Made by a program: the position numbers and the translations under genes | Notes under the pieces: generated by a model | What the model saw: only the letters and a program-made list of their open reading frames with translations | Told to the model about the DNA's origin: nothing | The model's database searches: none | Source: Perkinsus olseni | Taxonomy: Eukaryota > Perkinsozoa > Perkinsida > Perkinsidae | NCBI GenBank assembly: GCA_013115135.1 | Contig: JABANP010000043.1 | Location: 156,598-220,597, forward strand | DNA: 64,000 nucleotides | Direction: 5' to 3' | Shown here: positions 35,394 through 45,650 of the stretch, piece by piece | Position numbering within the stretch: position 1 is the first letter of the stretch | Layout: each line of letters begins with the position of its first letter

Positions 35394-35551
35394 TGTTACT
35401 AGTCATGGTAAACCCAAGTACTTAAGACTTCTCAAGAGACTGTAATTAAGAGTACATCATCATTAATCAATGGGCAACGCTAAGCTAAGATATGGGGACA
35501 GAAGTCTTGTGTGCTGAGTGGTCAGGGACACTGGCCACCAGACACACAACA
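35394..35551 (+). repeat. Right LTR
   Basis: Direct repeat of 158 bp matching 34721-34878. No clear polypurine tract precedes it. Confidence 0.85.
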
Positions 35552-37126
35552 TCCAGTGAGGGCGTGGGGAGGCTTGTTCCCCTAGTACGATAGCCCGCCC
35601 TCTCAGATGGCGTTACTTTCCGACAATGCTTCATGAGAACGGATTTACCTCGCAGGAAGTGTAATTGCGAGGCCACTGGAAAACTCTGGCCTGAAACTCT
35701 CCGTTTTTGCAACAGATATGAGGAGCTTGAAGCGAAGGCAACAAGTTGCGCCAGATTGGTGCATGCGTGTAATGCACTGTGGAGGCCTTTCGACGCGAAG
35801 ACTACCGAAGATCCTCAAGTGTTCGAAAATCTCAACGGAACTTGTATTCGCCGGTGACCGGGATTTAGCGTGCAACTGGATGGGCAGTCTGACGTGGATG
35901 AAGGAGCTGCGGTGGCGAGGGATGATTGGGTTCCGGAAGGCTACGCCTATTGTATACGAGGTGCGAGGAAACGATATGTTGCACGCGTGTTCGGGAATCA
36001 TCGCAGTTACCCAATGGAGAGGCCATTGGCAACCTGAAGACATACACTTTGCCCGAGACTGGAGGCCAACTAGTTTTCATAAGGGTAGCTGTGGATCATG
36101 CTTCGCTGGAGCTCCACGGTTGAAGCTGGCTGAACTGCTCAGGTCTATGGTGTCGGGCATAGTGTGGCGATGGAAGCTCCCCGAAAAGCTCTAAAGATGG
36201 TGCTTGATTTCCTCTACCAAAATCTCTGATGTTCAACTGACTACAGTATCTCCGAGCGTGAGACAGTGTCGATTGCTCCAAGATGTCGAGCACTTAGCCC
36301 AACTCTTCGCTAATCTAAAGCCCAGGCGTGCCGTGAACTCTAGACAGTGACTGCTGGTCGTCCCCCGACTGATGATATCGAATCGCATGGTAACCCGTGA
36401 TTAGTGAGTGTTGTCGACCGACGATGAACGGTCGTTGATGTTGCGTGAGTCCCTCCGAGTAGTGTGGAGATGTTAGCATGCGCTCCGACAAAAAGAACTC
36501 TCCTGAGCTGTAGAAGCGACAAAATCTACTAATCTTACAATCCTGTTCTTCGCTCTTAATTGACAACATGATCACGTTGGTGGATCTCGAATCATCAACG
36601 CTGATAGCCAAATCATCGTGGTTCACAATTTGTGATGATTAGCGCTCCGGCCGAGTACAACGACGGAGCAGCAAAGCCGTTCAGACAACAGATTACATCA
36701 ATATAGCTAGGTGGCCCGACAATTCGAGCCCGAGCGGTATCGGACAGGGGCACTCGGGCTTCCAATTTGGGGCCCGAACCCGTCGTTACTCAGTTCCCCT
36801 CCCACTTGGCTGCGAAACATCAGAGAAAAATGTCTCCCAAGGGCTCCTTCGAGTGCCTTAGCCCGGATTCATCACGAACTAACGGCTGGATTGCCTTCTA
36901 CTCGAAAAAGTCATAGGAGTCAGTCGGTTGGCACTGGGAGGGACTTACCGTAGGCCGCTCAGATTGACGGACTGGGAACTCAACATTTGGAGGGTCATTA
37001 ATCACCCGCTATGAATGATACGTCAGGAGCGAGAGATCAGTGAGGACTATAGCTTGAAAACCGAAGAATAGATCAGGGCGTGTGGGATTGGACACGACGG
37101 ACATGTCGTGCCGACCCGCCTTACGA

Positions 37127-37146
37127 TCCTGAATCAGGATTCCTGA
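37127..37146. repeat. Three-arm palindrome
   Basis: TCCTGA-A-TCAGGA-T-TCCTGA: an arm, its complement and the arm again, with one-base spacers. It lies 50 bp beyond the 3' end of the subtilase gene. Confidence 0.7.
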
Positions 37147-37198
37147 TGAACCCAAACGTGTGGAGTTTAACCCAGTGGTGCTTAACCTCAACATTTTC

Positions 37199-38530
37199 CT
37201 ACTGAGCGTTGTTTTTAGGAGGAACAGTAGGTTTGGTGAGAGCAACCTTAACCGCGTGCGCTACGTTCAGTCGACCAAAGTCGGTAATTCTGCAGCCAGA
37301 GCGATCAGTAAGATCGTCGATACCGGCCAATAGGGACCTCCTGACGTCAGCTCCGGAAAGACCCAAACCATACAAGATAGCGGCTGCTCCGGCCACGTGA
37401 GGAACGGCTAAGGAGGTTCCGGAGAAATAGCCGTACTGATTGTTGGGCTCAGTCGTGAAGATCGTCTTGCCCGGGGCAGCGATGTCGACATAGGGGGCGT
37501 AGTTACTGTGAGATGCAAGGCGACCCTTCCTATCACTGGAGGTTACACAAAGCATTTCAACGTGTTCCGTGAAGGCGCACGGGTACGTTTTACTGACGCT
37601 GATGTCAGAGCCGTCATTGCCGGTAGAGGCCACAACGAGGTGTCCGAGTAGAGAGGCTCTTGTTACTGCGAGCTGCAGCGTAAGAGACTCATAATTGCCG
37701 CCATAAGAATGAGTCGATAAGTCTGCACCGTTGTCTATAGCGTAGTTCAAACCCCGGATGACTTCAGCGTAAGAACCGAACACTTTCACTGGCATGATTT
37801 TCACCGGTGCGATACCGGCTACTCCAATGCCATTGTTCGTCACGGCGCCGAGTACACCAGCGACGGCGGTCCCATGCACTTCAGCGTCACTAACATCACC
37901 ATTATTATCGCAAACGTTGTAACCGTGGGAGCAGTTCTTGAACGAGAACATGTTACCAGCGAGGTCCTCATGGCGGAAGTCAACACCAGTGTCAATGACG
38001 GCTACAACGACTTCTCGCTGTGAGCGGCCCTCCAGCGCCTGCCACACCCCCTTCATGCCGATCGATGCTAGATTCCACTGGTTTCCAGCATATTTATCAT
38101 TCACACCGAGGGCCTCCTTGACACCTCCAAAATTCAGCTCCACTGCGTAGTTGGGCTCGCATATCAATCCTAACCTTAAAGTCTCGGCAGCGTCAGCCAA
38201 GTATTGGCACATCTCTTCTCGAGTTGCATTGCAGTTCGCAGAGGCTGTGTTGATGATTTGAACTCCTACAGTGGTCAAGCTCTCCACTGCAACCCCGTTA
38301 GACAGACAAGCCGCGACCGTTTGCTCAGTGGAGCCTAATCGCCTTGTACCGGTACGGCTTGTCAGCATGCTCGGCACCAGACGCACATCCACAAAGGGTA
38401 AGGTTGACTCGACTTGCAGAAATCTTGCAAATGAGGGAGCCTTACTGATGGAAACAATCGTCCGGTCATCGGCTATGTCGGCTTTCGAGAGGACTAGGAG
38501 CGGCGAGAAGAGGGATAGTAAGTGTAGCAT
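37199..38530 (-). CDS. Secreted subtilisin-like serine protease, family S8
   Basis: An intronless gene of about 443 codons. The start MLHLLSLFSPLLVLS (38530) gives a signal peptide and follows in frame from a longer open stretch; a prodomain of about 110 residues precedes the catalytic domain. The triad is visible: Asp in VVVAVIDTGVDFRHEDLAGN, His in VHGTAVAGVLG, Ser in YFSGTSLAVPHVAGAAAIL, with the oxyanion Asn in VVASTGND. The domain ends shortly after GRLNVAHAVKVALTK. In Perkinsus species secreted subtilases are abundant and considered virulence-related; that is family knowledge, not shown here. Absence of introns contrasts with every other conserved gene in the window and may reflect retrocopy origin or lateral history. 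No frame break is present. Confidence 0.92.
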   Translation of the reverse strand: MLHLLSLFSPLLVLSKADIADDRTIVSISKAPSFARFLQVESTLPFVDVRLVPSMLTSRTGTRRLGSTEQTVAACLSNGVAVESLTTVGVQIINTASANCNATREEMCQYLADAAETLRLGLICEPNYAVELNFGGVKEALGVNDKYAGNQWNLASIGMKGVWQALEGRSQREVVVAVIDTGVDFRHEDLAGNMFSFKNCSHGYNVCDNNGDVSDAEVHGTAVAGVLGAVTNNGIGVAGIAPVKIMPVKVFGSYAEVIRGLNYAIDNGADLSTHSYGGNYESLTLQLAVTRASLLGHLVVASTGNDGSDISVSKTYPCAFTEHVEMLCVTSSDRKGRLASHSNYAPYVDIAAPGKTIFTTEPNNQYGYFSGTSLAVPHVAGAAAILYGLGLSGADVRRSLLAGIDDLTDRSGCRITDFGRLNVAHAVKVALTKPTVPPKNNAQ

Positions 38531-38699
38531 CGAATTGGAGAATCGACTGCCGACAGGAGGGGCTCGTGCTGCTATATGGCTATCGGTGTTAAAGCTGATA
38601 CGACCACGTTTTACGTCCAAATTGCACCAGAAAGTGTTCCACAAAGCACCAACCAACGAAAGGTTAGAAGGAGCGTTTGAGAGAGCTATCGAAGGAAGG

Positions 38700-40720
38700 C
38701 GAGCCGGGTGAACGAACGGGTGTATGGCGACACGCCTGGCGTCACGTCACCCGACGCACACATCCCGGGATGCTCGGGAGTGCGCCAATCGTGCGAGAGT
38801 AAGAGAAGTAACCTCGTCATACGTAATTCAAGACCCGGCGAGTAGCAGTGACAAGATCTACGAGAGCGGACGTACAAAAAACCAGAACCAAGTACACGAC
38901 TATAGGTTCGGACTTATGATGTTCGTACGAGCTGTTGAACCACCACTATAGCTTAGCTTGTAGTACGCATAGGGCACAGCGGACAGGGTTGTGTTCGGTG
39001 CGAAAATCGGAAAAAGGAGACTGTTCCCCTGCCACCGTCGCAGTGGCACTCAATGGCCTAGCCACTGGTACAACACGCGTAGGTGATGGCATGCCACTCA
39101 GCAACTCTCATCGCAAGAGAACGGTATACAAATGAGAACGAAGACAAAGGCAAGACCGGGCCGTTCTGACCGGCAAAGTAACTTTATGACAAACAAAATG
39201 GCACGTGAGTACCAGATACTCGGTATCGGTGCCCGGTAAATTTGATCATCAAATTTACCCCCCCGGGGCCTTCCGGAATCCCCCCTCCGTGACGGCAATG
39301 CCATCTTCTGCAGCAACACGTGCAACCCGCACAACGCGCCCAATTATCGGTTTCAGAAGTATATCTCAGTTAAAGTTTACTAAGTAAACACGGTGTACAG
39401 CGTTAAGGTAACGCCGTTCCCTCTTCGAGCAAGCTCCCCCGTCCGAACTAGCATTTCAGCTAGACGGCCGACGCTGAGGGCTTCACGATGATGCTCGCTC
39501 AATTGTTAGAGCGAGCGTAGGCTACGACCCGATCCGCCGAAACCAGAATTTCCAAAAGTGAGCCCAGTGCAATCCGCCTACTTCAGAAGGGGAATGAGAA
39601 TCTCGAATCCTGGGCCGCAACGCGAGCTACGACAGGCCCTGTCGGACAGGGAGCCCTCACCGGTTAGAACCTCCCTACCTTTGACTGGCCCGATAGTCCA
39701 CCTGGGATTTGCCAACCTGACCAGCGCACATTCGGCGGTCGTGAGTTAATACCCCGCGTTGTGAAGTCCGCAAAGTCCTTGAGTATCAAACAAGGCCTTC
39801 CTTGCGCTTGACTGTGAGTCCTGAACCGGGAGAAATTTTATCAGGCCAAAAATGCGGACCGCACCTCCACCCATGAACCCACTCTAGGAATACTCGACAG
39901 CCGTACATCAAAGCTTATGCTTATTCTTTTTGGTTTTTATTGATAATTCAATTATCGGAAGTCATTCCGATATGGAAAAAAACCAACCTCGTAGTGATTA
40001 TGATAATCATGATACGTCGCTCCGGTTGATGTCCCATATTTCGCCTCGCCTTGACCGTTTTGTGTATCTTTGTAACGGTCTGTCCCCAAAGGTTCAGTAG
40101 TGATGCTAAGTATATCGTTTTTAATGTGTATGACGCTATCTCACTACTGATACAGGTTTTTATTTGTTCTTGTTATTGCATTATCCAGTGTCCTTCCCAG
40201 AATTGCGCACTCCTAGTGGCGAAGACTATGAGCGTGAACTCCTTACAGCAGGCCCAATCAGTCAGCCTCTCAACGAAGCCGAAAGCACGAACACTCTGAA
40301 ATGTGTTAGTAGCAGCGAAATGATGCCAAGGACTTTCGTGAGTCTGGCAAAAAAACCTACCGTAAGATGCCTCTTCGCGAATGAACTCAGACTTCAACGA
40401 AGTCCTTGGAGAGCTGAAGAAACTTCAGCATTCTCGATGGTGATATCATAGCAGTATGCGCGGACGCCGTATAACCATGACATGCGCCGGACGCCAATGA
40501 GCAACTTCGAACTCTACGCTAGCCTGCCGCATACAACGAACAGAACATCAAAGCATGGTCACGGGCGCGCATGTCACAGCATCGCCGGAGCGGGTTGGAA
40601 TCGATAGACTATCGCTTCCAATCTAACACTAAGTGTCCTCAAACGGACACCTTAAGCAACATGAAATGGATAACATTGGAAGACGAGCCGAAGTTGAAGG
40701 CCATCTCTCCTCTATTGTAA
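38700..40720. other. Gene-free region with palindromes
   Basis: No credible coding sequence is seen. Palindromes: GATAC-TCG-GTATC (39215-39227), a 12-bp-arm hairpin at 39235-39259, GACAGG-C-CCTGTC-G-GACAGG (39631-39650), and GATAATT-C-AATTATC overlapping ATCGGAA-GTCA-TTCCGAT (39942-39971). Confidence 0.6.
39215..39259. repeat. Twin hairpin element
   Basis: GATAC-TCG-GTATC is followed 7 bp later by a perfect hairpin with arms GGTAAATTTGAT (39235-39246) and ATCAAATTTACC (39248-39259) and a one-base loop. Confidence 0.75.
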
Positions 40721-40727
40721 TGGCAGT

Positions 40728-42248
40728 TCAGTGAGGGTTGAATGGCGCCGCCGCGGCGGCTCGCCTGTACAGGCCACAGACGGCTTCGTGAAAGGAGTCG
40801 AAAGCATGTTCACCAGCAGGGATGTCCGGGCTCTCAGATTTATTGATGAGCAGCTCGGCGACCCTCAAGCATCTCTTCCCTCGTTCTTCCTCGTGGGCAT
40901 CAGATCTCACCTCCTTTAACGGATCGACAATCGTAACTTTCTCGACGCCAAGGTTACTATGGAGGTTGCGTGGGCCGCGGAAGGATAAGATGGTGTCCAG
41001 ATCCATGGACGACGGATACTTGATAGCGGTAATATTCGGCCAATGGTATCTAGACGCTCAAAGAGATTCGACAACAGCTCGACGAGGCCGGGCCTTCCTC
41101 ACCCTTCGTATAACACGCCCGGGCACCGCAGATGCATGGCACGTATTCCATTTTCGCTCAAGTGGAAGGAGAAAGTTCGCCTGTCATTGGTGTCCGTTGG
41201 CTTGAAGCCGCACATGATATTTGGCAAATCATACATCTCTATTATCTTGCACGAGCCCTGAGGATAATGAACCCTAGACTGAGACAATACAGGAATGCCA
41301 TTCCCGGCGAGTTTCTAGTCGAGGCGTTGTCGCTCCCCGAGTTCAACCTTGGAGCCCTGGCCCTGGTGGTCAGACTTGCAGAGATCATTTCCGCTAAGTC
41401 AGGAGGGCATCAACGCCCTGCGCGATCAGTCACACGTCAATCGGAAGCTCACCTTGTAAATGTAGTGGAGGGTCTCTTTAGCACTGGCGAGTCTTCCCAG
41501 AGTGTGAGTCACCTCCATCAATGCAATAAGGGCCGCGACTGCAGAGCTACTACGCATGTTGAAGGCCAGTGGAAAACGCTGAGAGCTACTCAGGAGACTT
41601 AGTCTCCGACTTACGGAGTCCGGAACTGGAATCGAATGGCCGATCCACAACCGATACGAGATACGGGTGCGCGAGTGGAAACGCCTCCACAATGCAGCGG
41701 GAGGCCTAAGGGCGCGTGTCCGGTGCGCAATTGCGTCACCATGCCGAAGAAGGACCCACTCTCATTGAGGGCCTCGTTGTCCAACATGAGGTGATAGAGG
41801 ATGGTAAAGCGTGGTAGATAAGCAAGTGATGAACGGTGGACGATACCTCACACGAGCGTGGAATGCGCGGCATGTAATCGACATACCGTCTCGTCTCTAT
41901 TCACCAGCGCACGCCCAGTCTGCAACACGTCCCACTGACCCTGGTGGACTGAACTAGGAAGCATGGTGATGCCGTAGTCCCTCACCGTGTACCATCGGGA
42001 TGCCACTAATACAGGATGCCACTGTTGCATTGCAACCTCGAGGAAGGCTTCATTTGGATGATGGCAGAGCTCCCATCGGAGACGGACACAACATCCCCTG
42101 CTTGGTGGGCGGGATCAAGCTGTTCTACAGCAGCATACGGCATTGTGGCAGAAAGACTGTAATATCGCACGCTGAGTGAGCTCTGCGGGATAAGGCCGTG
42201 ATTCATGGCCCGTGCGACATCAGACGCTGATGGAGGCTCGCGAAGCAT
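40728..42248 (-). CDS. Unassigned minus-strand exons
   Basis: Protein-like stretches on the minus strand include NLGVEKVTIVDPLKEVRSDA (near 40905-40965), FSFHLSENGIRAMHLRCPGV, FNMRSSSAVAALIALMEVTH (near 41500-41560), LMLDNEALNESGSFFGMVTQ (near 41730-41790), WHPVLVASRWYTVRDYGITM (near 41960-42020) and YAAVEQLDPAHQAGDVVSVS. Their order and spacing suit one multi-exon gene or its remains. I do not recognise the family; a faint similarity of SFFGMVTQLRTG to MutS core sequence is too weak to name it. The region 42.25-43.6 kb adds short frames on both strands without a clear winner. Confidence 0.3.
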
Positions 42249-43651
42249 GGCATGGTATCACCCTATGGGGGTCCTCTCCAATTGAGCCACTCAACCTACG
42301 TTGCTATAATCACACACGCTGCTCGCTACAGGACGTTGTAGCTCTAGCCCGAGAAAAGCAGCTCGACTACCTCGATGCTCGCCTCTCTAATCTCTTCATT
42401 CCAATCACAATGCCTAAAAAGCTCCACTGGCACTCGGACGATCTCCTCCCAACCACGCCGTGTTAAGCATCTTCATATCGGCCGGCTGATGATACCTCTG
42501 TTTTCGCATGGATGCTCATGCCCTGTGCGAATAAAACACCCAATATAGAATCTATATTATAAATCTGGTGGCCCTACTGTAGGAGTACGACAGTGAACGA
42601 ACGTAACAGATCCTAATACAGTAATACAGCAACGACTAATACGTCAATGCAACTAGCGCTAGGGAGACAGCAGAACCGTCCACAAAGACAACAACAGCAC
42701 AGTCGAATCTCATCATCTTGCTGCCTCAGCGATTCTCTACTTCGTGCCGAAGCCGGCACAGCCCCTCATAGGGATTATGGGCATGAAAATACAGGCTCAT
42801 TATTGCCAACTCAACATCTAGAGGGAGAAGAAAGCAATTCCACTTCATGCGGCACCTCGCCCACGGGCTCGTTGCATACCAGCGGGTCACTCCGTCGCAA
42901 TCTGATAGGATCACATCGCTATCAGCGACCAGGCACGGCCTAGTCCAACAGAGCCCGGCAGGTCACTTCTAGGCATGGATAGAGAACAGCTACCATACGA
43001 ATATCGACAGAGAAGACGCATCACTTTAACGTCAATGTCCATTCCCGCGGAGGCGTCCGAGTGGGGGAAGTCATTGAAGGAGAGGGGGTCGAACATGAGC
43101 TTCCCCTTGTAGTACAGCGTCTGAGTATGGCACGGGATTTACGGCAGACTTCCCACAAGCACTTGCCAGATGTGAGTACGGGATGTCGAGTAGTTTAGCC
43201 AATAGAGCCTTCGCGTGGGCTACGTCCTGGCCCATGGACACCTGACGACCACTCAGTGAAGACACCATTCACAACAATTATAGACGGTGACTGGTGGACT
43301 ACCCACGAGAGACTACCTGTACTTCAGTGACGTGGTCGCTCGCCATCCTGCACCGCAAGGTAAGAGGCGCCCCGCGAAGTTCCTGAGCACGGAAGGATCT
43401 CCGGAGTCTGAGGAGTCGAGGCGGCGGTATGAGCCCTATACCAAACTTACGGACTCGATCTTATCCCAGGAGGAGAGACCGCTTGAGTCGTACTGGGAGG
43501 GAAAAGCTACTCCGCCAGACTTAGCCGGACTAGTGCTCATGTGGAGATGGTGAACAGCTGCGGAGGCCATTCTCACGCTAAGCGAACTCCTCGCCAGTAT
43601 AACGAAAGAGCCACTCAAGATTCAACGGAAATACCATTCGTTGCGTGGCGT

Positions 43652-45434
43652 TCATGTGGATGGTTTACCGAGCGCTTGCCGAGCAACACCGGGTGAATCG
43701 GCGGGCGCATCAGAACTTCCAGGAGCTACCTTCACTTTCAAATAATGCTGAGTGGCACTTTCATAAGATTTGCCGAACCTGCAATGCACTTCATGAGGAC
43801 ACGACCGAGCACAACGGTGTGGTGGTTACCTCTGATAGACGTAGACACCACCAACTGCTGCCCCACAACCCACGGCCTGCGTTGGAGTCACAGCATTACC
43901 GAAGATCAACGCCGAGATGAAGATGCCGAGGACGGTCTTGACGTTGCCCAGCAATTGCAGTGTCAGTGGTGATACGAAGGAGGCCGTGATGAAGTTGGAC
44001 AGATTGAGGAGACAAGCGTTGAGGCAGTTGAGCAGAACCCAGAAGTGCCTGCAAAAGTCAACACGCCTGTGGTCAAGTCAACGAGTGGTCGCGACAATTA
44101 CAATGTAACTTCTGTATCTTCGTTGAACAGCATCCTATCCCACGGCTCCCAGCCTTCCATCAAGCAGGAGGCCACGAACAGGATGGCTAGGCACTTGAGA
44201 ATGGAGGGACGCGTTCGCAGCAGCGCGGTATTAGGCCCACCTGCGGAGCCATTAGGTTGAGCAAAGCTACGGAGCTGATCCTGGGGAGTTCTGTTGTGCC
44301 TGAGTGGCAGGCGGCCGTGACCTAATCGTCCGTCGAGGTGCAGTGATGAGCTACATTCATTGGTTCCAACCTGATGGCCACCAGATGAGAGTAACTTCTT
44401 CTGGAGGATGGTTTTACCCCCGCGGAGTAGTGTGGAGCCCGATGCTGAAGACGACGCCCAAAATGTGGAAGTTCATCTCTCGCAACGAGCACAATATCTA
44501 AGCGGCCAAGTGCTGCGAATGCAGGAGCTGCGGATAGCGACACATCTAGTCGTCGTAGGAAAAACTGACAGCCAACGCTGGAATGGTCTAGTTGGTTATG
44601 ACGACTGCCTAACACGCAGTAGGTCCCGAGTTCGATTCTCGGTTCCAGTATTTTTCACAAGACCATTCCCAACGCCACCCATCATCACAAGCGGACTCAC
44701 CAGGCCAAAGGTGACTATCGTTATCGAGAGGTACGTCGGGAAATTGAACCGGGTACGTGTGAAGAGTACCTACTGGCAGTACCACGGGAGGACAAGACCA
44801 GTTCCTGAGCCACCAACTTGGAGGACCATCACAGCTAGAGGTGATGACGTGGCAAGCATTTGAGAAAATGAGGGGTATATGTACTTAATGGACAGGTTAC
44901 CCTGATAGTGAAAGGGCTCAACTAGAGTGCCGCCCGCAGAGGGCCTACCAGGGCGACGCTGAGTGCTGAGCAAGCCGACAGAGGACCGATGCAGTGGAGC
45001 AGTTGAGTCATGCTCAGCGACGGCGATGGGGCGGTGCGTAACTGTGGAAACACACGGCAGAGGATAGTGTTTGACGGAAGCATGTGCACTTGCAAGAATA
45101 GACTGGTCGCTGCCCACGAGAAGAGCATGTGTAGCCCCGTAAGGAAGATCGGATAATCGAAGCCTTGGTGCATGTAGATGGCCCTGAGCGTAGTACGATG
45201 AGCCATGTGATGAGGGGTCACGCCCTACTTCGTCGAGTTCCCAATGGCGATGTTCAGCACGAACATGGCAACGACAGCCAATACGCACTTAATAGACACG
45301 CCCGATGTCGTCGTCTCTTCCTGATCGCAGTGTTCTTCCTTCCGTTGGGCGACCAGCGATGGGGCGTTAACGGACTTCCCACTGGAATCCCGACCCTCGC
45401 CTCCGCTTGATACGGACGGGTCAGCTGATAGCAT
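43652..45434 (-). CDS. Triose-phosphate / nucleotide-sugar transporter family protein
   Basis: A drug/metabolite-transporter superfamily membrane carrier. Start ATG 45434. The N-terminal part is hydrophilic, then helices: CVLAVVAMFVLNIAIGNSTK, AIYMHQGFDYPIFLTGLHML, LLHCIGPLSACSALSVAL, GNLSIKYIYPSFSQMLATSS, PTYLSITIVTFGL, ILKCLAILFVASCLMEGW, VNLS-like NACLLNLSNFITASFVSPLT, LLGNVKTVLGIFISALIFGN and a last helix VGCGAAVGGVYVYQR, ending in a short tail at 43652-43654 (TGA). The SPLTxQxLGxxKTVL block is diagnostic. Introns are about 45 nt; one long intron holds a tRNA-Val on the other strand. Substrate and membrane (Golgi or plastid-like organelle) cannot be assigned. Confidence 0.82.
44577..44650 (+). 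tRNA. tRNA-Val (anticodon AAC)
   Basis: A full cloverleaf folds: acceptor GCTGGAA with TTCCAGT (first pair G-T), D arm GTCTAGTTGGTTATGAC, anticodon stem ACTGC / GCAGT around CTAACAC (anticodon AAC), variable AGGTC, T stem CCGAG / CTCGG around TTCGATT, discriminator A at 44650, then TTTTT at 44651 as pol III stop. TGGTCTAGTTGG and GGTCCCGAGTTCGATTC serve as A and B boxes. It lies in antisense inside an intron of the transporter gene. Confidence 0.9.
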
Positions 45435-45650
45435 GGCAATTCACTAACGCGTTCGCACTGGCCACTCTGCCATTGATGATACTAACACGATACAACACTT
45501 CGGAGAAACCCAATCACAGGCTATTCGCTTTGAGAAAAAATTCCATAATCGGGAGTTGTGTGCATATAAGACCGATAAGTCGGTCGCACAGAGGAGACGT
45601 GGGAAAATAGCGGGAGTGATCTTCCATCCTCGCGTGGCCGGTGGAGGTGA

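Larger units (their letters stand above)
34721..35551 (+). mobile_element. Miniature LTR retrotransposon (TRIM-like)
   Basis: Two direct repeats of 158 bp, 34721-34878 and 35394-35551, start TGTTACTAGTCATGG and end CACACAACA, the TG...CA ends of LTRs, and appear virtually identical. They flank a 515-bp interior without gag or pol. Flanks are TTCAG on the left and TCCAG on the right, a 5-bp target duplication with one change; copy 1 of the host gene keeps the empty site ATTCAGTGAGGG. On the minus strand the interior has a short protein-like stretch (VYEKICFTALDNGYVMS), possibly a captured host fragment. Confidence 0.85.
33801..36229 (+). pseudogene. Serine carboxypeptidase S10, copy 2, disrupted
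   Basis: The start MKAHTSILLVLFTAPRSEA (33801) is a signal-like N-terminus. [46 protein letters not shown] and the final ALKMVLDFLYQNL with TGA at 36227-36229 all match copy 1. Three lesions are visible. The oxyanion block reads GGPGVSS instead of GGPGGSS. An LTR element sits at the donor after the EIQ exon (34721-35551). About 940 bp present in copy 1 (28396-29330) are missing, with the join at a CTTGTAT that occurs at both ends of that segment in copy 1, so loss by recombination between short direct repeats is likely. The missing part holds several exons. Confidence 0.8.
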
